Part shown: piece by piece, positions 29,366-40,334 of the stretch
How positions within the stretch are numbered: position 1 is the first letter of the stretch
Layout of the letters: every line of letters begins with the position of its first letter
Origin: Marinobacterium_A aestuariivivens
Lineage (GTDB): Bacteria > Pseudomonadota > Gammaproteobacteria > Pseudomonadales > Balneatricaceae
Direction: 5' to 3'
Assembly (NCBI RefSeq): GCF_042661465.1
Contig: NZ_JBHSWE010000001.1
Location: forward strand, 1,550,001 to 1,614,000
DNA: 64,000 nt
Made by a program: the position numbers and the translations under genes
Notes under the pieces: model-generated
Seen by the model: only the letters and a program-made list of their open reading frames with translations
Told to the model about the DNA's origin: nothing
Databases searched by the model: none

Positions 29366-29490
29366 TAGCCTGGAATGACACGAAGCGAATTCCGGGTGTC
29401 AAACTCAACCCACGATTCCGCAAGATGTAGCATTCCGGCGCGTTGCGCCGGCTGTCGGAATTCGCCCCCTCGGGGCTCATTCCAACCTAC
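29366..29490. repeat. GTAGGGTGGAAT-type inverted repeat, copy 3 (diverged)
   Basis: cctggaatgacacgaagcgaattcc at the left and ggaattcgccccctcggggctcattccaacctac at the right, with a further tagcattccgg hairpin in the centre. The right end supplies the TAG of the amidotransferase gene. Confidence 0.6.
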
Positions 29491-30180
29491 TCGTCCAGTG
29501 ACTCCGGTTTCGACTGTTTCGCGCAGTCGATCAGGTGCCGGAACAGGCGACGCTGGGTCGGCAGATAGGCGAGGTATTCGGGATGCCACTGCACGCCGAT
29601 GATCTCACGCCCGCGCTCGCACTCGACCGCCTGAACGAAACGATCGAGATCCCGCGCCGCGACGATCAGACCGTCACCGAGGCGGTCGATGGCCTGGTGG
29701 TGCAGGCTGTTGATGCGCCAGCGTTCGCTGCCCAGGATCCTGGCCAGGCGCGCGCGCTGGGCCGCCAGCGCGGTCTTGCGCGGCAGCGGCGTGCGAAAAT
29801 TGGATGTCTGCAGGCGCATGCCGCGGATATCCCCATGCAGCGATCCGCCCAGCACCACGTTGATCAACTGGGCACCGCGGCAGATCCCCAGCATCGGCAA
29901 CTGGGTCTGGAGCGCATGCTCGATCATCTCGATCTCGAAGCGGTCGCGATCCGGATCGATCGGCGCCTTGCCGTTGTCGTGACCGTAGAGCCCCGGATCG
30001 ATATCGTCGCCGCCCCCGATGATCAGCCCCTGCAGCTTGTCATGACTGTGCTGCTGGTAAGTCGAAGCGGTCAGTCGCAGCGGCGCCCCCGGCCTGAAAG
30101 ACCGCCAGCCGCGTCGCCCACCAGGCTGGCGCTATATGACGATCGGGCCCCGTGACCCCTATGACGGGTCGCTTAACCAC
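29487..30180 (-). CDS. Class I glutamine amidotransferase-like hydrolase, PuuD/C26 type (frame break)
   Basis: A peptidase C26-type hydrolase like PuuD, which cleaves gamma-glutamyl amide bonds. The N-terminus VVKRPVIGVTGPDRHIAPAW and GLIIGGGDDIDPGLYGHDNG lie in different frames. The nucleophile Cys is in LGICRGAQLINVVLGGSLH and the His/Glu pair in IGVQWHPEYLAYLP. The frames meet at the C run 30086-30090 (two bases short or one too many), giving about 231 residues. It starts with GTG inside the end of the amidoligase gene, so the two are coupled. The substrate is probably the product class made by the amidoligase. Confidence 0.82.
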
Positions 30181-31163
30181 AGTTCCACCCGTTCGGCCCA
30201 GGGCACCAGCAACTGGGGCGCCAGTTTGGAAAAGTGCTGCAGATAGCGCCGGCAGAGTTCATCCAGGCGTTCGGTGTCCCGCACCAGCGCCTCGACCTGC
30301 AGCCAGTCCTCCCAGGCATCGAGCAGGCGCCATTGCGGGTTGTCGATATCGGAATTCGGCAACCGGTAATGCAGTGTCGGCCGGGCATTGATTTTCTCTT
30401 CCGGCAGCACCGCCCTGACCCGCGCCGGCTCCAGCCAGGCGAACAGCGGCAGCATGTCCAGGGAGCGGTTGCGACTCGGATTCCAGTACAGGTAATCGTC
30501 GATAAAGGTCTCCAGGTCCGGCCAGTAGTCGGGGTCGACCACCTTGCGACAGTAGTCCCGGGAGAACGGCTGGATAAAGGTGCTCAGGCGCCGCACAAGA
30601 TCCGTGCGCTCCCGGGCGCTGAGCCAATCATGGAGACAGAGATAGGCCTTGAAATAGCGCAGCAGCGTATTCACATCCAGCGCCGGCAGTTCGGGATTGA
30701 AGTGCACCCCGAAGGCATAGCGTGCGGCACTGCGGGTGCCCAGGGCGCCACCGGCGCGCAGTGCCGCGACCAGCCGCTCGAGTTCGGGCAGACGGGACAT
30801 CGGCAGTGGCGGGGACACCACTTCGAAAGGCACGATATTGCGGGCCACTGCGGCCATGGCCTCGGTCGCCAGCTGTTCCAGCTCGCTGCTGTGACCGTGG
30901 CTCTGTTCGCGCCCGAGCTGTTTCAGATAGCTGAAATCCAGTTCCAGCTTGAACTCGCCGAGCTCGGTCCCGACCAGTCGCTGTTCGCAGGGCGACACCC
31001 GCTCGACATGGCCGCCGAAGGTGGCCTGTACGCAACGGGCTATCGCATCCAGATCGATACCGGCGAGCTCGATCTCGACGCCGACACGCCGTTCCCGACC
31101 GTCGGCACCGTCAAGAAAGCCGCTACCCGCGGCTTTGGATTCTTTTGGGGTATTCTGGGGCAT
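30159..31163 (-). CDS. Amidoligase-family protein (Amidoligase_2)
   Basis: A 334-residue member of the glutamine-synthetase/GCS-like amidoligase superfamily. These proteins form amide bonds between an amino acid and a carboxylate or peptide with ATP. The family-defining GxExE motif is RRVGVEIELAGIDLD near residue 27. A His/Asn strand AFGVHFNPELP and the C-terminal arginine strand TLHYRLPNSDIDNPQW follow. I start at the ATG overlapping the zinc-ribbon stop (ATGA); the frame further upstream belongs to that gene. The pairing with a C26 amidase is a pattern reported for this superfamily by comparative genomics. The actual substrate is unknown. Confidence 0.8.
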   Translation of the reverse strand: MPQNTPKESKAAGSGFLDGADGRERRVGVEIELAGIDLDAIARCVQATFGGHVERVSPCEQRLVGTELGEFKLELDFSYLKQLGREQSHGHSSELEQLATEAMAAVARNIVPFEVVSPPLPMSRLPELERLVAALRAGGALGTRSAARYAFGVHFNPELPALDVNTLLRYFKAYLCLHDWLSARERTDLVRRLSTFIQPFSRDYCRKVVDPDYWPDLETFIDDYLYWNPSRNRSLDMLPLFAWLEPARVRAVLPEEKINARPTLHYRLPNSDIDNPQWRLLDAWEDWLQVEALVRDTERLDELCRRYLQHFSKLAPQLLVPWAERVELWLSDPS

Positions 31164-31708
31164 CAGCTCTCCGGCCAGGGTCTCGAAATCCTGCGGAAGT
31201 ATCCCTTGCCGCAGGTACTGCAGGGTTCGATGCGCGATGTTTCGGTGAGTTCCTGGGTGGCGCCGCAATTCAGGCACGCCAGGGTGCCGGCAGTGGCGAT
31301 CTCGCCGGCCAGATAATCGTCTTCGCCGTGGTCGAGACGCTCGCGCAGCGTTTCCTGATCGATCCGGGTCCGGTCGGCAAGGCCCTTGAGCAGGTTGACC
31401 AGCCGTGTTTCGAGAATGTTGAGGTCGAAATGCAGCCAGGCGGCAATGCCCTCCCCGGTCTCGTGGGCATAGTAGCCCAGTTTCTTCAGGTCCCGCTTCA
31501 GGTAGGCCGTCAGCAGGTCCATCTCGTCGCGGGTCATCTCCTCGGCGGTGAGTTCCAGCCGGGCGGCTTCTTCGATGCGTTCCTGGAGGTAATCCCAGGA
31601 ACGGATTTCGGCATCCTCGAGATCGTCGAGGAGGCGTTTGAGAATACGGTCATAGGCCGTGGTCGAAGGATCCTGTTCGTTTTCCGGTTTGCGCGGGGCT
31701 TCGCTCAT
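31163..31708 (-). CDS. Zinc-ribbon protein, DUF1451/YbeL type
   Basis: A 181-residue protein with helical N-terminal two thirds (DRILKRLLDDLEDAEIRSWD) and a C-terminal zinc ribbon with two CxxC knuckles (LACLNCGATQ, IEPCSTCGKGYF). It matches the DUF1451 family, of which E. coli YbeL, also near leuS, is a member; function unknown. ATG 31708 is chosen; ATG 31717 is also in frame. It is the first gene of a three-gene minus-strand unit with overlapping ends, divergent from leuS. Confidence 0.85.
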   Translation of the reverse strand: MSEAPRKPENEQDPSTTAYDRILKRLLDDLEDAEIRSWDYLQERIEEAARLELTAEEMTRDEMDLLTAYLKRDLKKLGYYAHETGEGIAAWLHFDLNILETRLVNLLKGLADRTRIDQETLRERLDHGEDDYLAGEIATAGTLACLNCGATQELTETSRIEPCSTCGKGYFRRISRPWPES

Positions 31709-31885
31709 AGGGTGCATTCCACTGTTGATGGCATCGCTTCTATTGTATGCTATGCCGCATATTGCGAACTTTCCATTGAACTCAGGAACCTGCGAACAGA
31801 TCCCGGTTGCAACGGGACTCGGACTTGGTCGGGGGTTCCCCAAGAGCCGGCATTCTCGAATGCCGGTTTTATTGTCAGAGAGCCG

Positions 31886-34478
31886 ATGAACGAACAATAC
31901 CAGCCCGGGGACATCGAGTCCCAGACCCAGGCCTACTGGGAAGCCAACGACAGCTTCCGTAGCGACGAAGATCCCGCCAAGGAAAAGTTCTACTGCCTGT
32001 CCATGTTTCCGTACCCCAGCGGCCGGCTGCACATGGGCCATGTGCGCAACTACACCATCGGTGACGTGATCTCCCGCTATCAGCGCATGCAGGGTAAAAA
32101 CGTGCTGCAGCCGATGGGCTGGGATGCGTTCGGGCTGCCGGCTGAAAATGCAGCGATCAAGAACAACGTCGCGCCCGCCAAGTGGACCTACGAAAACGTC
32201 AGCTACATGCGCAACCAGCTGCAGCAGATGGGCTTTGGCTACGACTGGAACCGCGAAGTCGCGACCTGTCATCCGGAGTACTACCGCTGGGAGCAGTGGT
32301 TCTTCACGCGGCTGATGGAAAAGGGCCTGGTCTACAAGAAAGAGGCCGAGGTCAACTGGGATCCGGTCGATCAGACGGTCCTGGCCAACGAGCAGGTCAT
32401 CGACGGCCGCGGCTGGCGTTCCGGCGCCCTGGTCGAACGCAAGAAGATCCCCCAGTGGTTCCTGAAGATCACCGACTACGCCGACCAGCTGCTCGACGAC
32501 CTCGACAAGCTGGAGCACTGGCCCGAACAGGTGCGCACCATGCAGCGCAACTGGATCGGACGCTCCGAAGGCGTCGAGCTGAAATTCCACGTCGAGGGTG
32601 ACGGCGACCTCGAGGTCTTCACCACCCGTCCGGACACCCTGATGGGCGTCACCTATGTCGCCGTCGCGCCGCAGCATCCGCTGGCCCAGCGCGCCGCCGC
32701 CGGCAATCCGGAACTGGCCGCCTTCCTCGAGGAGTGCCGCCACACCAAGGTCGCCGAAGCGGACCTGGCGACCATGGAGAAGAAGGGGATGCCACTGGGC
32801 TTCCAGGCGGTACATCCTCTGACCGGCGAGAAGGTACCGGTCTGGACCGCCAATTTCGTGCTGATGGAATACGGCTCCGGTGCCGTGATGGCCGTACCGG
32901 CCCATGATCAGCGCGACTGGGAGTTCGCCCACAAGTACGGCCTGGCGCTGAAGCAGGTGATCAAGCCACTGGATCCGTCCGTACCGGTCGATCTCGACAG
33001 GGAAGCCTTTACCGAGAAGGGCGAACTGGTCAACTCCGGCGACTTCGACGATCTCGAATTCGAGCTGGCCTTCAAGGCCATCGCCAAGGAACTGGAGCGC
33101 AAGGGCCGCGGCCGCACCTGCATCCACTACCGCCTGCGCGACTGGGGCGTGTCCCGCCAGCGCTACTGGGGTGCGCCGATTCCGGTGATCAACTGCCCCA
33201 GCTGCGGCGCCCTGCCGGTGCCGGAAGACCAGTTGCCGGTGGTGCTGCCGGAAGAGGTCGAATTCGACGGCGTCGGCTCGCCGATCAAGAAGATGGACAG
33301 CTTCATCCAGACCCGGTGCCCGAAGTGTGGCGGCGACGCCGAACGGGAAACCGACACCTTCGACACCTTCATGGAATCGAGCTGGTATTACGCCCGCTAC
33401 GCCTGCGCCCGCAACGGTGAAGGCATGCTGGACCCGCAGCAGGCCAACTACTGGCTGCCGGTCGACCAGTATATCGGTGGCATCGAGCACGCCATCCTGC
33501 ACCTGCTCTATTCGCGCTTCTTCCACAAGCTGATGCGGGACGAAGGCCTGGTCGATTCCGACGAGCCCTTCACCCGGCTGCTGTGTCAGGGTATGGTGCT
33601 GGCCGAAACCTACTACCGTGAAGATGCCAACGGCGGCAAGAACTGGATCTCGCCGGCCGATGTCCTGACCGAGACCGACGACAAGGGCCGCGTCATCAGC
33701 GCGCGCCACCGCGAAGACGGCCAGCCGGTCGAGCCGGCCGGCATGTCGAAGATGTCGAAGTCGAAGAACAACGGCATCGACCCGCAGCTGATGATCGACC
33801 GCTACGGCGCCGACACCGTGCGTCTGTTCATGATGTTCGCCGCGCCGCCGGAGCAGTCCCGAGTGGTCCGACTCCGGTGTCGAGGGCGCGCACCGCTTCC
33901 TCAAGCGCCTGTGGAAACAGGTCCACGACCACCTGCAGCAGGGCATCGAAGTCGCCGAACTGAATGCCGAAGCGCTGAATGACGACCAGCGCGATCTGCG
34001 ACGCAAGGTGCACGAGACCATCCGCAAGGTCAGCGACGATATCGAGCGCCGCCAGACCTTCAATACCGCCATCGCCGCGGTGATGGAGCTGTCCAACAGC
34101 ATCGGCCGCTTCGTCGATCACAGCGAGCAGGGCCGTGCGGTCACCCGCGAAGCGCTGCAGGCCGCCATCCAGCTGCTGTCGCCGATCGTACCGCATATCA
34201 CCCATCACCTCTGGCAGGCACTGGGCAATGCGGGCGACCTGCTCAGCGCGCCCTGGCCCCAGGTCGACGAGGCCGCGCTCACCCGCAGCTCGATCGAGAT
34301 GGTGGTACAGGTCAACGGCAAGGTCCGCGCCAAGATCAACGTCGCGGCCGATGCCGATCAGGACGTGATCCTGCACACCGCCCTGGCCGACGAGAATGTG
34401 CGCAAGCACATGGGCGACAAGCAGCTGCGCAAGAAGATCGTGGTACCGGGCAAGCTGGTCAATATCGTCGTGGGCTGA
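31886..34478 (+). CDS. leuS: Leucyl-tRNA synthetase (frame break)
   Basis: Class Ia aminoacyl-tRNA synthetase. The HIGH site is FPYPSGRLHMGHVRNYTIG, the CP1 editing domain is about 220-420 with TTRPDTLMGVTY, the zinc-type insert has two cysteine pairs (CPSCG, CPKCG), and the KMSKS loop is AGMSKMSKSKNNGIDP. The anticodon-binding and C-terminal domains are in another frame (VHETIRKVSDDIERRQTFN to the end). The break is at 33857-33861, where two more bases restore QSxEWSDSGVEGAHRFLKRL and 864 residues. The gene is certainly functional in the real genome. Confidence 0.95.
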
Positions 34479-34600
34479 ACCAGCCCCTGAGATATCGCAC
34501 CGGCCTACGCCCGGTGCGAGCCATTCAACCAATCAGTTGCGCCCTGTTCATCGGGGCGGTCAGGACGACCGCCGGGATGAAAGGGAAAAAGGATGGACCG

Positions 34601-35098
34601 ATGACAGTGAGACTGAGGTACCTGTTGCTGGTACTGGTGGCCCTGCTGGCCGGATGCGGCTTTCAGCTGCGCGGTGCCGCCGGGGTTCCGGAGTCGTTGC
34701 GTGAGCTCGAGCTGGTGATGCCGGCAGGACGCAGCGTGCTGCGCACCGAGCTTGGCCGGACACTGCGCTCGAGCGGCATCGAGCTGGTTGACTCGGCTGC
34801 GCAACGCCTCGAAATCCTGGAAGAGAAGCAGGGGCGCCGCACGGCCACGCTGACCGGGGACATCAAGGCCGACGAGTACGAGCTGCGCACCGAAGTCCAC
34901 TTCCAGGTGAGCCGCGGCGACCAGCTGCTGATTCCGCCCAGCGTTGCCCGCACCGAAAGGGTCTACACCCACGATGCCAGCGCCCTGACCGCCAAGAACG
35001 AGCAGGAAGCGCTGCTGCGCCGGGAGATGCAACAGGATATCGCGCGCCAGATTCTGCGCCGCTACCTGGCCGCCGGTACCCCGTCCGCCAGCCCATGA
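34601..35098 (+). CDS. lptE: LPS-assembly lipoprotein LptE
   Basis: LptE plugs the LptD barrel and helps insert LPS in the outer membrane. A 165-residue lipoprotein: short signal, lipobox VALLAGCGFQLRG with the classic GCGFxLRG start of the mature protein, and C-terminal REMQQDIARQILRRYLA. The start ATG at 34601 has aagga upstream; an in-frame ATG at 34577 is less likely. It ends overlapping the holA start (ATGA), as in the usual leuS-lptE-holA operon. Confidence 0.94.
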   Translation: MTVRLRYLLLVLVALLAGCGFQLRGAAGVPESLRELELVMPAGRSVLRTELGRTLRSSGIELVDSAAQRLEILEEKQGRRTATLTGDIKADEYELRTEVHFQVSRGDQLLIPPSVARTERVYTHDASALTAKNEQEALLRREMQQDIARQILRRYLAAGTPSASP

Positions 35099-36122
35099 AG
35101 CTCAAGCCGGAACAGCTGGCCGGCCGCCTCAAGCAGGGCATCGCGCCGGTCTACCTGATTACCGGAGACGAGCCGCTGCTGGCCGAGGAAAGCTGCGACC
35201 TGCTGCGCAAGGCCTTTGTGCAGCAGGGCTTCACCGAACGCGAAGTACTGCACGTCGACGGCAGCTTCAAGTGGGAATACCTGCTCGAATGCGCCAGCGC
35301 CCTGTCGCTGTTCGCCGAACGCAAGATCATCGAGCTGCGCCTGGGCGGCCAGAAACTGCAACAGAACGCCAGCGAGCTGCTGCAGCAGTACCTCGCCAAC
35401 CCCGCCCCTGACAACGTTCTGCTGATCATCGCCGACAAGCTCGAGGCCAGGGCCAAGAAGAGCGCCTGGTTCAAGGCGATCGACAAGACCGGTGTCATCG
35501 TCGAACTCTGGCCCGTGGAAGCCGCCCAGTTGCCCGAATGGATCCGCCAGCGGGCCGCCAGAATGGGCCTGCGGCTCGATGACAGCGCCGTGGAACTGCT
35601 GGCCGAAAGGGTCGAGGGCAACCTGCTGGCGGCACGGCAGGAGATGAGCAAACTGCAGCTGCTCTTCCCCGACCGGACCCTCGGCGCCGATGAAGTCATG
35701 GATGCCGTTTCCGACAGCTCCCGTTTCGATATCTTCGGCCTCACCGATGCCGCGCTCGTCGGCCAGCCCCAGCGCTGCACCCGCATCATTCAGGTGCTGC
35801 GACAGGAAGGCACCGAGGCGCCCATTCTGCTCTGGGCCCTGGCACGGGAGATCCGCATGCTGCACGCGGTCCAGGCAGGACTCGCCCAGGGCCTGCCCTA
35901 TGACAACCTGTGCCAGCAGCAGCGCATCTTCGGTAAACGCAAGCAACTGGTGCGCAACAGCGCCCGGCGTCTGACGCCTGCCGATCTCGAGTCCCTGCTG
36001 CTGCAATGCGCCGAGGTCGATCACATGGTCAAGGGCATGCGCAGCGGTGACCCCGGGTGCCGCTGACCAGCATTGTGTTGCACCTGTCAGGCCATCCGTT
36101 GCCGCTCAGCATCTCTGGCTGA
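35095..36122 (+). CDS. holA: DNA polymerase III delta subunit (3' frame break)
   Basis: HolA opens the sliding clamp in the clamp loader. N-terminal PVYLITGDEPLLAEESCDLL, the SSRFDIFGLTDAALVG segment and ILLWALAREIRML are typical. As read it stops at 36066. Adding one base to the C run 36051-36054 lets it continue through VPLTSIVLHLSGHPLPLSISG to TGA 36120-36122. That gives 342 residues, about the family length, so I report the longer gene. It is the third gene of the leuS-lptE-holA operon. Confidence 0.94.
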
Positions 36123-36135
36123 AAGGGAGACCGGC

Positions 36136-36471
36136 TTGCACATGCAGTTTCCCCCGCCGCCAGCCCCTCTTTTACTGCTCCCCCTCGCGTTGCTGCTAAG
36201 CGGTTGTGGCGATCCTTCCGCCGCCGAACTGAAATCCGGCGACAAGCTGTATCAGTACTACTGCCAGGAATGCCATGCGCTGGAAGCCACGCCCGGATCC
36301 CTCCTTCCAGACGGCAAGGCTGGCAGTCCGTTACGGCACCACGAGCTGATATTGATGATCAGCTACGGCAACGGCAGGCACCGCCCGGTCTTCCGCCAAC
36401 TCAGCCCGGAACAGGCCGACGCGCTGGCGACCTACACCCTGCAGCTTATCGCCGATCCTAGGGCGCCATAA
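36136..36471 (+). CDS. Small c-type cytochrome lipoprotein
   Basis: About 110 residues: hydrophobic signal with lipobox LLLSGCGDPSA, then a single haem-c site YYCQECHALEATPG. A later methionine in LILMISYGNG could be the distal ligand. It is a periplasm-facing, membrane-anchored monohaem cytochrome, probably an electron carrier. The start is TTG 36136 (5 bases after gggaga) or ATG 36142. It begins 13 bases after the repaired holA stop. No redox partner genes are adjacent. Confidence 0.83.
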   Translation: MHMQFPPPPAPLLLLPLALLLSGCGDPSAAELKSGDKLYQYYCQECHALEATPGSLLPDGKAGSPLRHHELILMISYGNGRHRPVFRQLSPEQADALATYTLQLIADPRAP

Positions 36472-37098
<627 letters not shown>

Positions 37099-37536
37099 AT
37101 GACCGTTACGCCCCGTATCACCCATCTCGCGCTTCACGTCAGCGATATAGATGCCTGCATCGCCTTCTACCGCGACTTCTGCGGCATGGAGGTGATCCAC
37201 GAGCGCCACAGCGCACACCAGACCATCAGCTGGATGGCCGAGCCCGGACGCGAGACCGACTTTATATTCGTGCTGATGAATGGCGGCCGGGACCTGCAGT
37301 TGCCCGACAACGACTACCGCCACTTCGGCTTCGCACTCGAGAGTCGCGAAGCGGTCGACCGCATCGCCGACAGGGCGGCCAAGGCCGGCAGCCTGGTCTG
37401 GGCGCCGCGGGACGAACCCTTCCCGGTCGGCTACTACTGCGGCCTGCGCGATCCCAACGGCAACTACGTCGAATTTAGCTACGGCCAGCCGCTGGGCCCG
37501 GGCGCCGAGGATTTCGACAAGCTTAAGCGCCGTTGA
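37099..37536 (+). CDS. VOC/glyoxalase-like family protein
   Basis: A 145-residue vicinal-oxygen-chelate protein with paired beta-alpha-beta-beta-beta modules. The metal-side histidine is in RITHLALHVSDIDACIAFYR and the glutamate in DPNGNYVEFSYGQPLG. It looks like a lactoylglutathione-lyase relative, but the substrate cannot be read from sequence. ATG 37099 follows cgggag. It is a single gene, converging with icd. Confidence 0.85.
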   Translation: MTVTPRITHLALHVSDIDACIAFYRDFCGMEVIHERHSAHQTISWMAEPGRETDFIFVLMNGGRDLQLPDNDYRHFGFALESREAVDRIADRAAKAGSLVWAPRDEPFPVGYYCGLRDPNGNYVEFSYGQPLGPGAEDFDKLKRR

Positions 37537-37546
37537 TTTCGATGCC

Positions 37547-37619
37547 CGCAGGAGGCGCGCCCTCGCGGCGAACAGGGATGGCATCCCGACTTGTTCGCGG
37601 CGGGGGCGCCGCTCCCACA
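37547..37619. repeat. GTAGGAGC-type inverted repeat, copy 3
   Basis: gcaggaggcgcgccctcgcg at the left pairs with the gcgggggcgccgctcccac end at the right; aac and gtt flank the central loop. It begins 10 bases after the VOC gene stop. Confidence 0.7.
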
Positions 37620-37624
37620 ATAAA

Positions 37625-37655
37625 AAACCCGGAGCGGCCAAGCAGCTCCGGGTTT
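37625..37655. terminator. Bidirectional terminator between the VOC gene and icd
   Basis: An 11-bp stem aaacccggagc / gctccgggttt with a 9-base loop, A-tract on the left and T-rich on the right. The remaining DNA to icd (37656-37763) shows nothing further. Confidence 0.8.
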
Positions 37656-37763
37656 GTTCATGTAATGGCTTTACCGCTAAATGCAATGCTGGGTTACGCG
37701 ATGCCCTGGCAGCGACAGTCTCCGCTATGCAGGTGCCAATACATCGCTAACCCACCCTAGGGT

Positions 37764-39998
37764 TTACTGATTGGCAGTTGCCAGCAGGCCATTGAGAGTG
37801 GCGCTCGGGCGCATCACCTTCTTCACGTCGGCACGGTCGGCGTGGTAGTAGCCCTTGATCTGCGAAGCGGGCTTGCCCTGGACCGCGGCGAGTTCGGCCA
37901 GGATCTGCTGCTCGTTGTCGGCCAGGGCCCTGGCCAGCGGCGCGAACTCGGCAGCGAGGTCGGCATCTTCGGTCTGGGCGGCGACTTCCTGTGCCCAGTA
38001 CAGGCCCAGGTAGAAGTGGCTGCCGCGGTTGTCCAGCTCGCCGGTCTTGCGGGACGGGGACTTGCCGGTGTCCAGCAGCTTCTCGGTGGCCTTGTCGAGG
38101 CACTTGGCCAGGACCTTGGCACGCGGGTTGTCTTCCTTGATACCCAGCTCTTCCAGCGAGACCGCCAGGGCCAGGAATTCACCGAGGGAATCCCAGCGCA
38201 GGTGGTTCTCTTCCATCAGCTGCTGCACGTGCTTCGGTGCGGAACCGCCGGCACCGGTCTCGTACATGCCACCGCCGGCCAGCATCGGCACGATGGACAG
38301 CATCTTGGCCGAGGTCCCCAGCTCCATGATCGGGAAGAGGTCGGTCAGGTAGTCGCGCAGTACGTTGCCGGTCACCGAGATGGTGTCCTTGCCGCGGATC
38401 ATGCGCTCCATCGAGAAGCGGATCGCCTCGTTGTAGGACATGACACGGATATCCAGACCGTCGAGGTCGTGCTCCGGCAGGTAGGCTTCGACCTTCTTGC
38501 GCAGCTCGTTGTCATGGGCACGCTCCTCGTCCAGCCAGAACACGGCCGGAGTGTCGGAGTTGCGGGCACGGGTAACCGCCAGCTTGACCCAGTCGCGGAT
38601 GGCCGCGTCCTTGGTCTGGCAGGCACGCCAGATGTCGCCCTTCTCGACTTCGTGCTGCATCAGCACCTTGCCGTCGGCATCGACGACGCGCATGGTGCCG
38701 TCTTCGGCCATTTCGAAGGTCTTGTCGTGGGAGCCGTACTCTTCCGCCTTCATTGCCATCAGGCCCACGTTCGGTACCGAACCCATGGTGGTCGGATCGA
38801 AGGCGCCGTTGGTTTTGCAGAAGTTGATCATTTCCTGATAGATGCGCGCGTAGGTGCTCTCAGGCATCACCGCCTTGGTGTCCTTCTGCTTGCCGTCGCG
38901 ACCCCACATCTGGCCGGAGTTGCGGATCATGGCCGGCATGGACGCATCCACGATCACGTCACTGGGGATGTGCAGGTTGGTGATGCCCTTGACGGAATCC
39001 ACCATCGCCAGCTCCGGACGCTGCTCGTAGCAGGCGTGCAGGTCATGCAGGATCTCTTCCTGCTTGGAGTCCGGCAGGCTCTTGATCTTGTCGAAGACGC
39101 TGCTCAGACCGTTGTTCGGGTTGACGCCCAGCTCCTCGAACAGCGCACCGTGCTTGTCGAACAGGTCCTTGTAGAAGACGCTGACCGCGTGACCGAAAAC
39201 GATCGGGTGGGACACTTTCATCATCGTGGCCTTGACGTGCAGGGACCACATCACGCCGGTGTTCTTGGCGTCTTCGAGGGACTCTTCGAAGAAATTGCGC
39301 AGCGCCTTGCTGCTCATGAACATGCTGTCAAGCACTTCGCCTTCTTCGAGACCCAGGGTTTTCTTGACTTCGACCTGGCCGTCCCCGGAGACGAACTCGA
39401 TGCGCACGTCCTGGGCTTTCAGCATGGTGACCGACTGCTCGCTGGAGAAGAAGTCACCGCCACGCATGTAGTCGGCATGGGTACGCGAGGCCTTGCTCCA
39501 GGGCCCCATGGAGTGCGGGTGCTTGCGGGCGAAGGCCTTTACGGCCGCCGGCGCGCGACGGTCGGAGTTGCCCTGGCGCAGAACCGGGTTGACGGCGCTG
39601 CCGAGGATCCTGGAGTAACGCTCCTTGATCTCCTTGAGCTCATCGGTCCTGGCGTCTTCCGGGAAATCCGGGATGTCATAGCCCTGGGACTGCAGCTCGG
39701 CGATGCAGGCGCGCAGCTGCGGTACGGAGGCGCTGATATTGGGCAGCTTGACGATGTTCGCGTGGGGATCCTGGGTCAGCTCGCCCAGCTCCGCCAGACC
39801 GTCGATCACGCGCTGTTCGTCAGTCAGTTTTTCGGGGAATGCCGCCAGGATTCGACCAGCCAGAGAGATATCGCTGATTTTGACGTCGATGCCGGCTGCG
39901 CGGGTGAAGGTACGCACGATCGGCAGCAGTGAACAGGTCGCCAGAGAAGGCGCTTCATCGGTCAGTGTATAAACGATGGTAGATTTAGTAGTCGTCAT
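37764..39998 (-). CDS. icd: NADP-dependent isocitrate dehydrogenase, monomeric type
   Basis: Oxidative decarboxylation of isocitrate to 2-oxoglutarate. At 744 residues it is the large monomeric IDH-II type, unrelated in length to the dimeric enzyme. It begins TTKSTIVYTLTDEAPSLAT and includes LKNISASVPQL-like (VKLPNISASVPQLRACIAEL), RKHPHSMGPWSKAS, and VSHPIVFGHAVSVFYKDL. It ends QIKGYYHADRADVKKVMRPS. It is monocistronic. Its upstream region (39999 onward) is long and contains an FNR-type site about 340 bp away. Confidence 0.97.
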   Translation of the reverse strand: MTTTKSTIVYTLTDEAPSLATCSLLPIVRTFTRAAGIDVKISDISLAGRILAAFPEKLTDEQRVIDGLAELGELTQDPHANIVKLPNISASVPQLRACIAELQSQGYDIPDFPEDARTDELKEIKERYSRILGSAVNPVLRQGNSDRRAPAAVKAFARKHPHSMGPWSKASRTHADYMRGGDFFSSEQSVTMLKAQDVRIEFVSGDGQVEVKKTLGLEEGEVLDSMFMSSKALRNFFEESLEDAKNTGVMWSLHVKATMMKVSHPIVFGHAVSVFYKDLFDKHGALFEELGVNPNNGLSSVFDKIKSLPDSKQEEILHDLHACYEQRPELAMVDSVKGITNLHIPSDVIVDASMPAMIRNSGQMWGRDGKQKDTKAVMPESTYARIYQEMINFCKTNGAFDPTTMGSVPNVGLMAMKAEEYGSHDKTFEMAEDGTMRVVDADGKVLMQHEVEKGDIWRACQTKDAAIRDWVKLAVTRARNSDTPAVFWLDEERAHDNELRKKVEAYLPEHDLDGLDIRVMSYNEAIRFSMERMIRGKDTISVTGNVLRDYLTDLFPIMELGTSAKMLSIVPMLAGGGMYETGAGGSAPKHVQQLMEENHLRWDSLGEFLALAVSLEELGIKEDNPRAKVLAKCLDKATEKLLDTGKSPSRKTGELDNRGSHFYLGLYWAQEVAAQTEDADLAAEFAPLARALADNEQQILAELAAVQGKPASQIKGYYHADRADVKKVMRPSATLNGLLATANQ

Positions 39999-40334
39999 GG
40001 TGTCCCCTGATTTTTACGGCTGGCCGCTTGAGCCATCGGCCCAGCAGGCGGCGACTTTTGGTCGCCGCCGGAACGGACTGGGGCCGAAGGATTCGATTTT
40101 CCGGCGGCTATTGTATGCCGAACAGGCACCGCGACTTAAGTAGTCGGGACCATATTTGTGTCGGCCTGCGACTAATTGGCTATTTCTACACTCGACTACA
40201 AACCTGGGAAAGGCCCGAAAATCCAGTGCTTACGGCGCTTTTCCGCGACCGCCAGACATACCATTGATGGTTGTTATGTTTAACATTCACCTCTTTTATA
40301 CAGGTCTAAGAAAGCCATATTCCGGCTCATTCCG

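Noticed and set aside
31163..34102. 979-codon minus-strand frame opposite leuS
   Set aside because: Only its last 181 codons (the zinc-ribbon protein) are family-like. The rest is the GC-rich antisense shadow of leuS.
37842..39932. 696-codon plus-strand frame opposite icd
   Set aside because: His/Gln/Val-rich antisense shadow of a strongly conserved gene, with no signal or domain.
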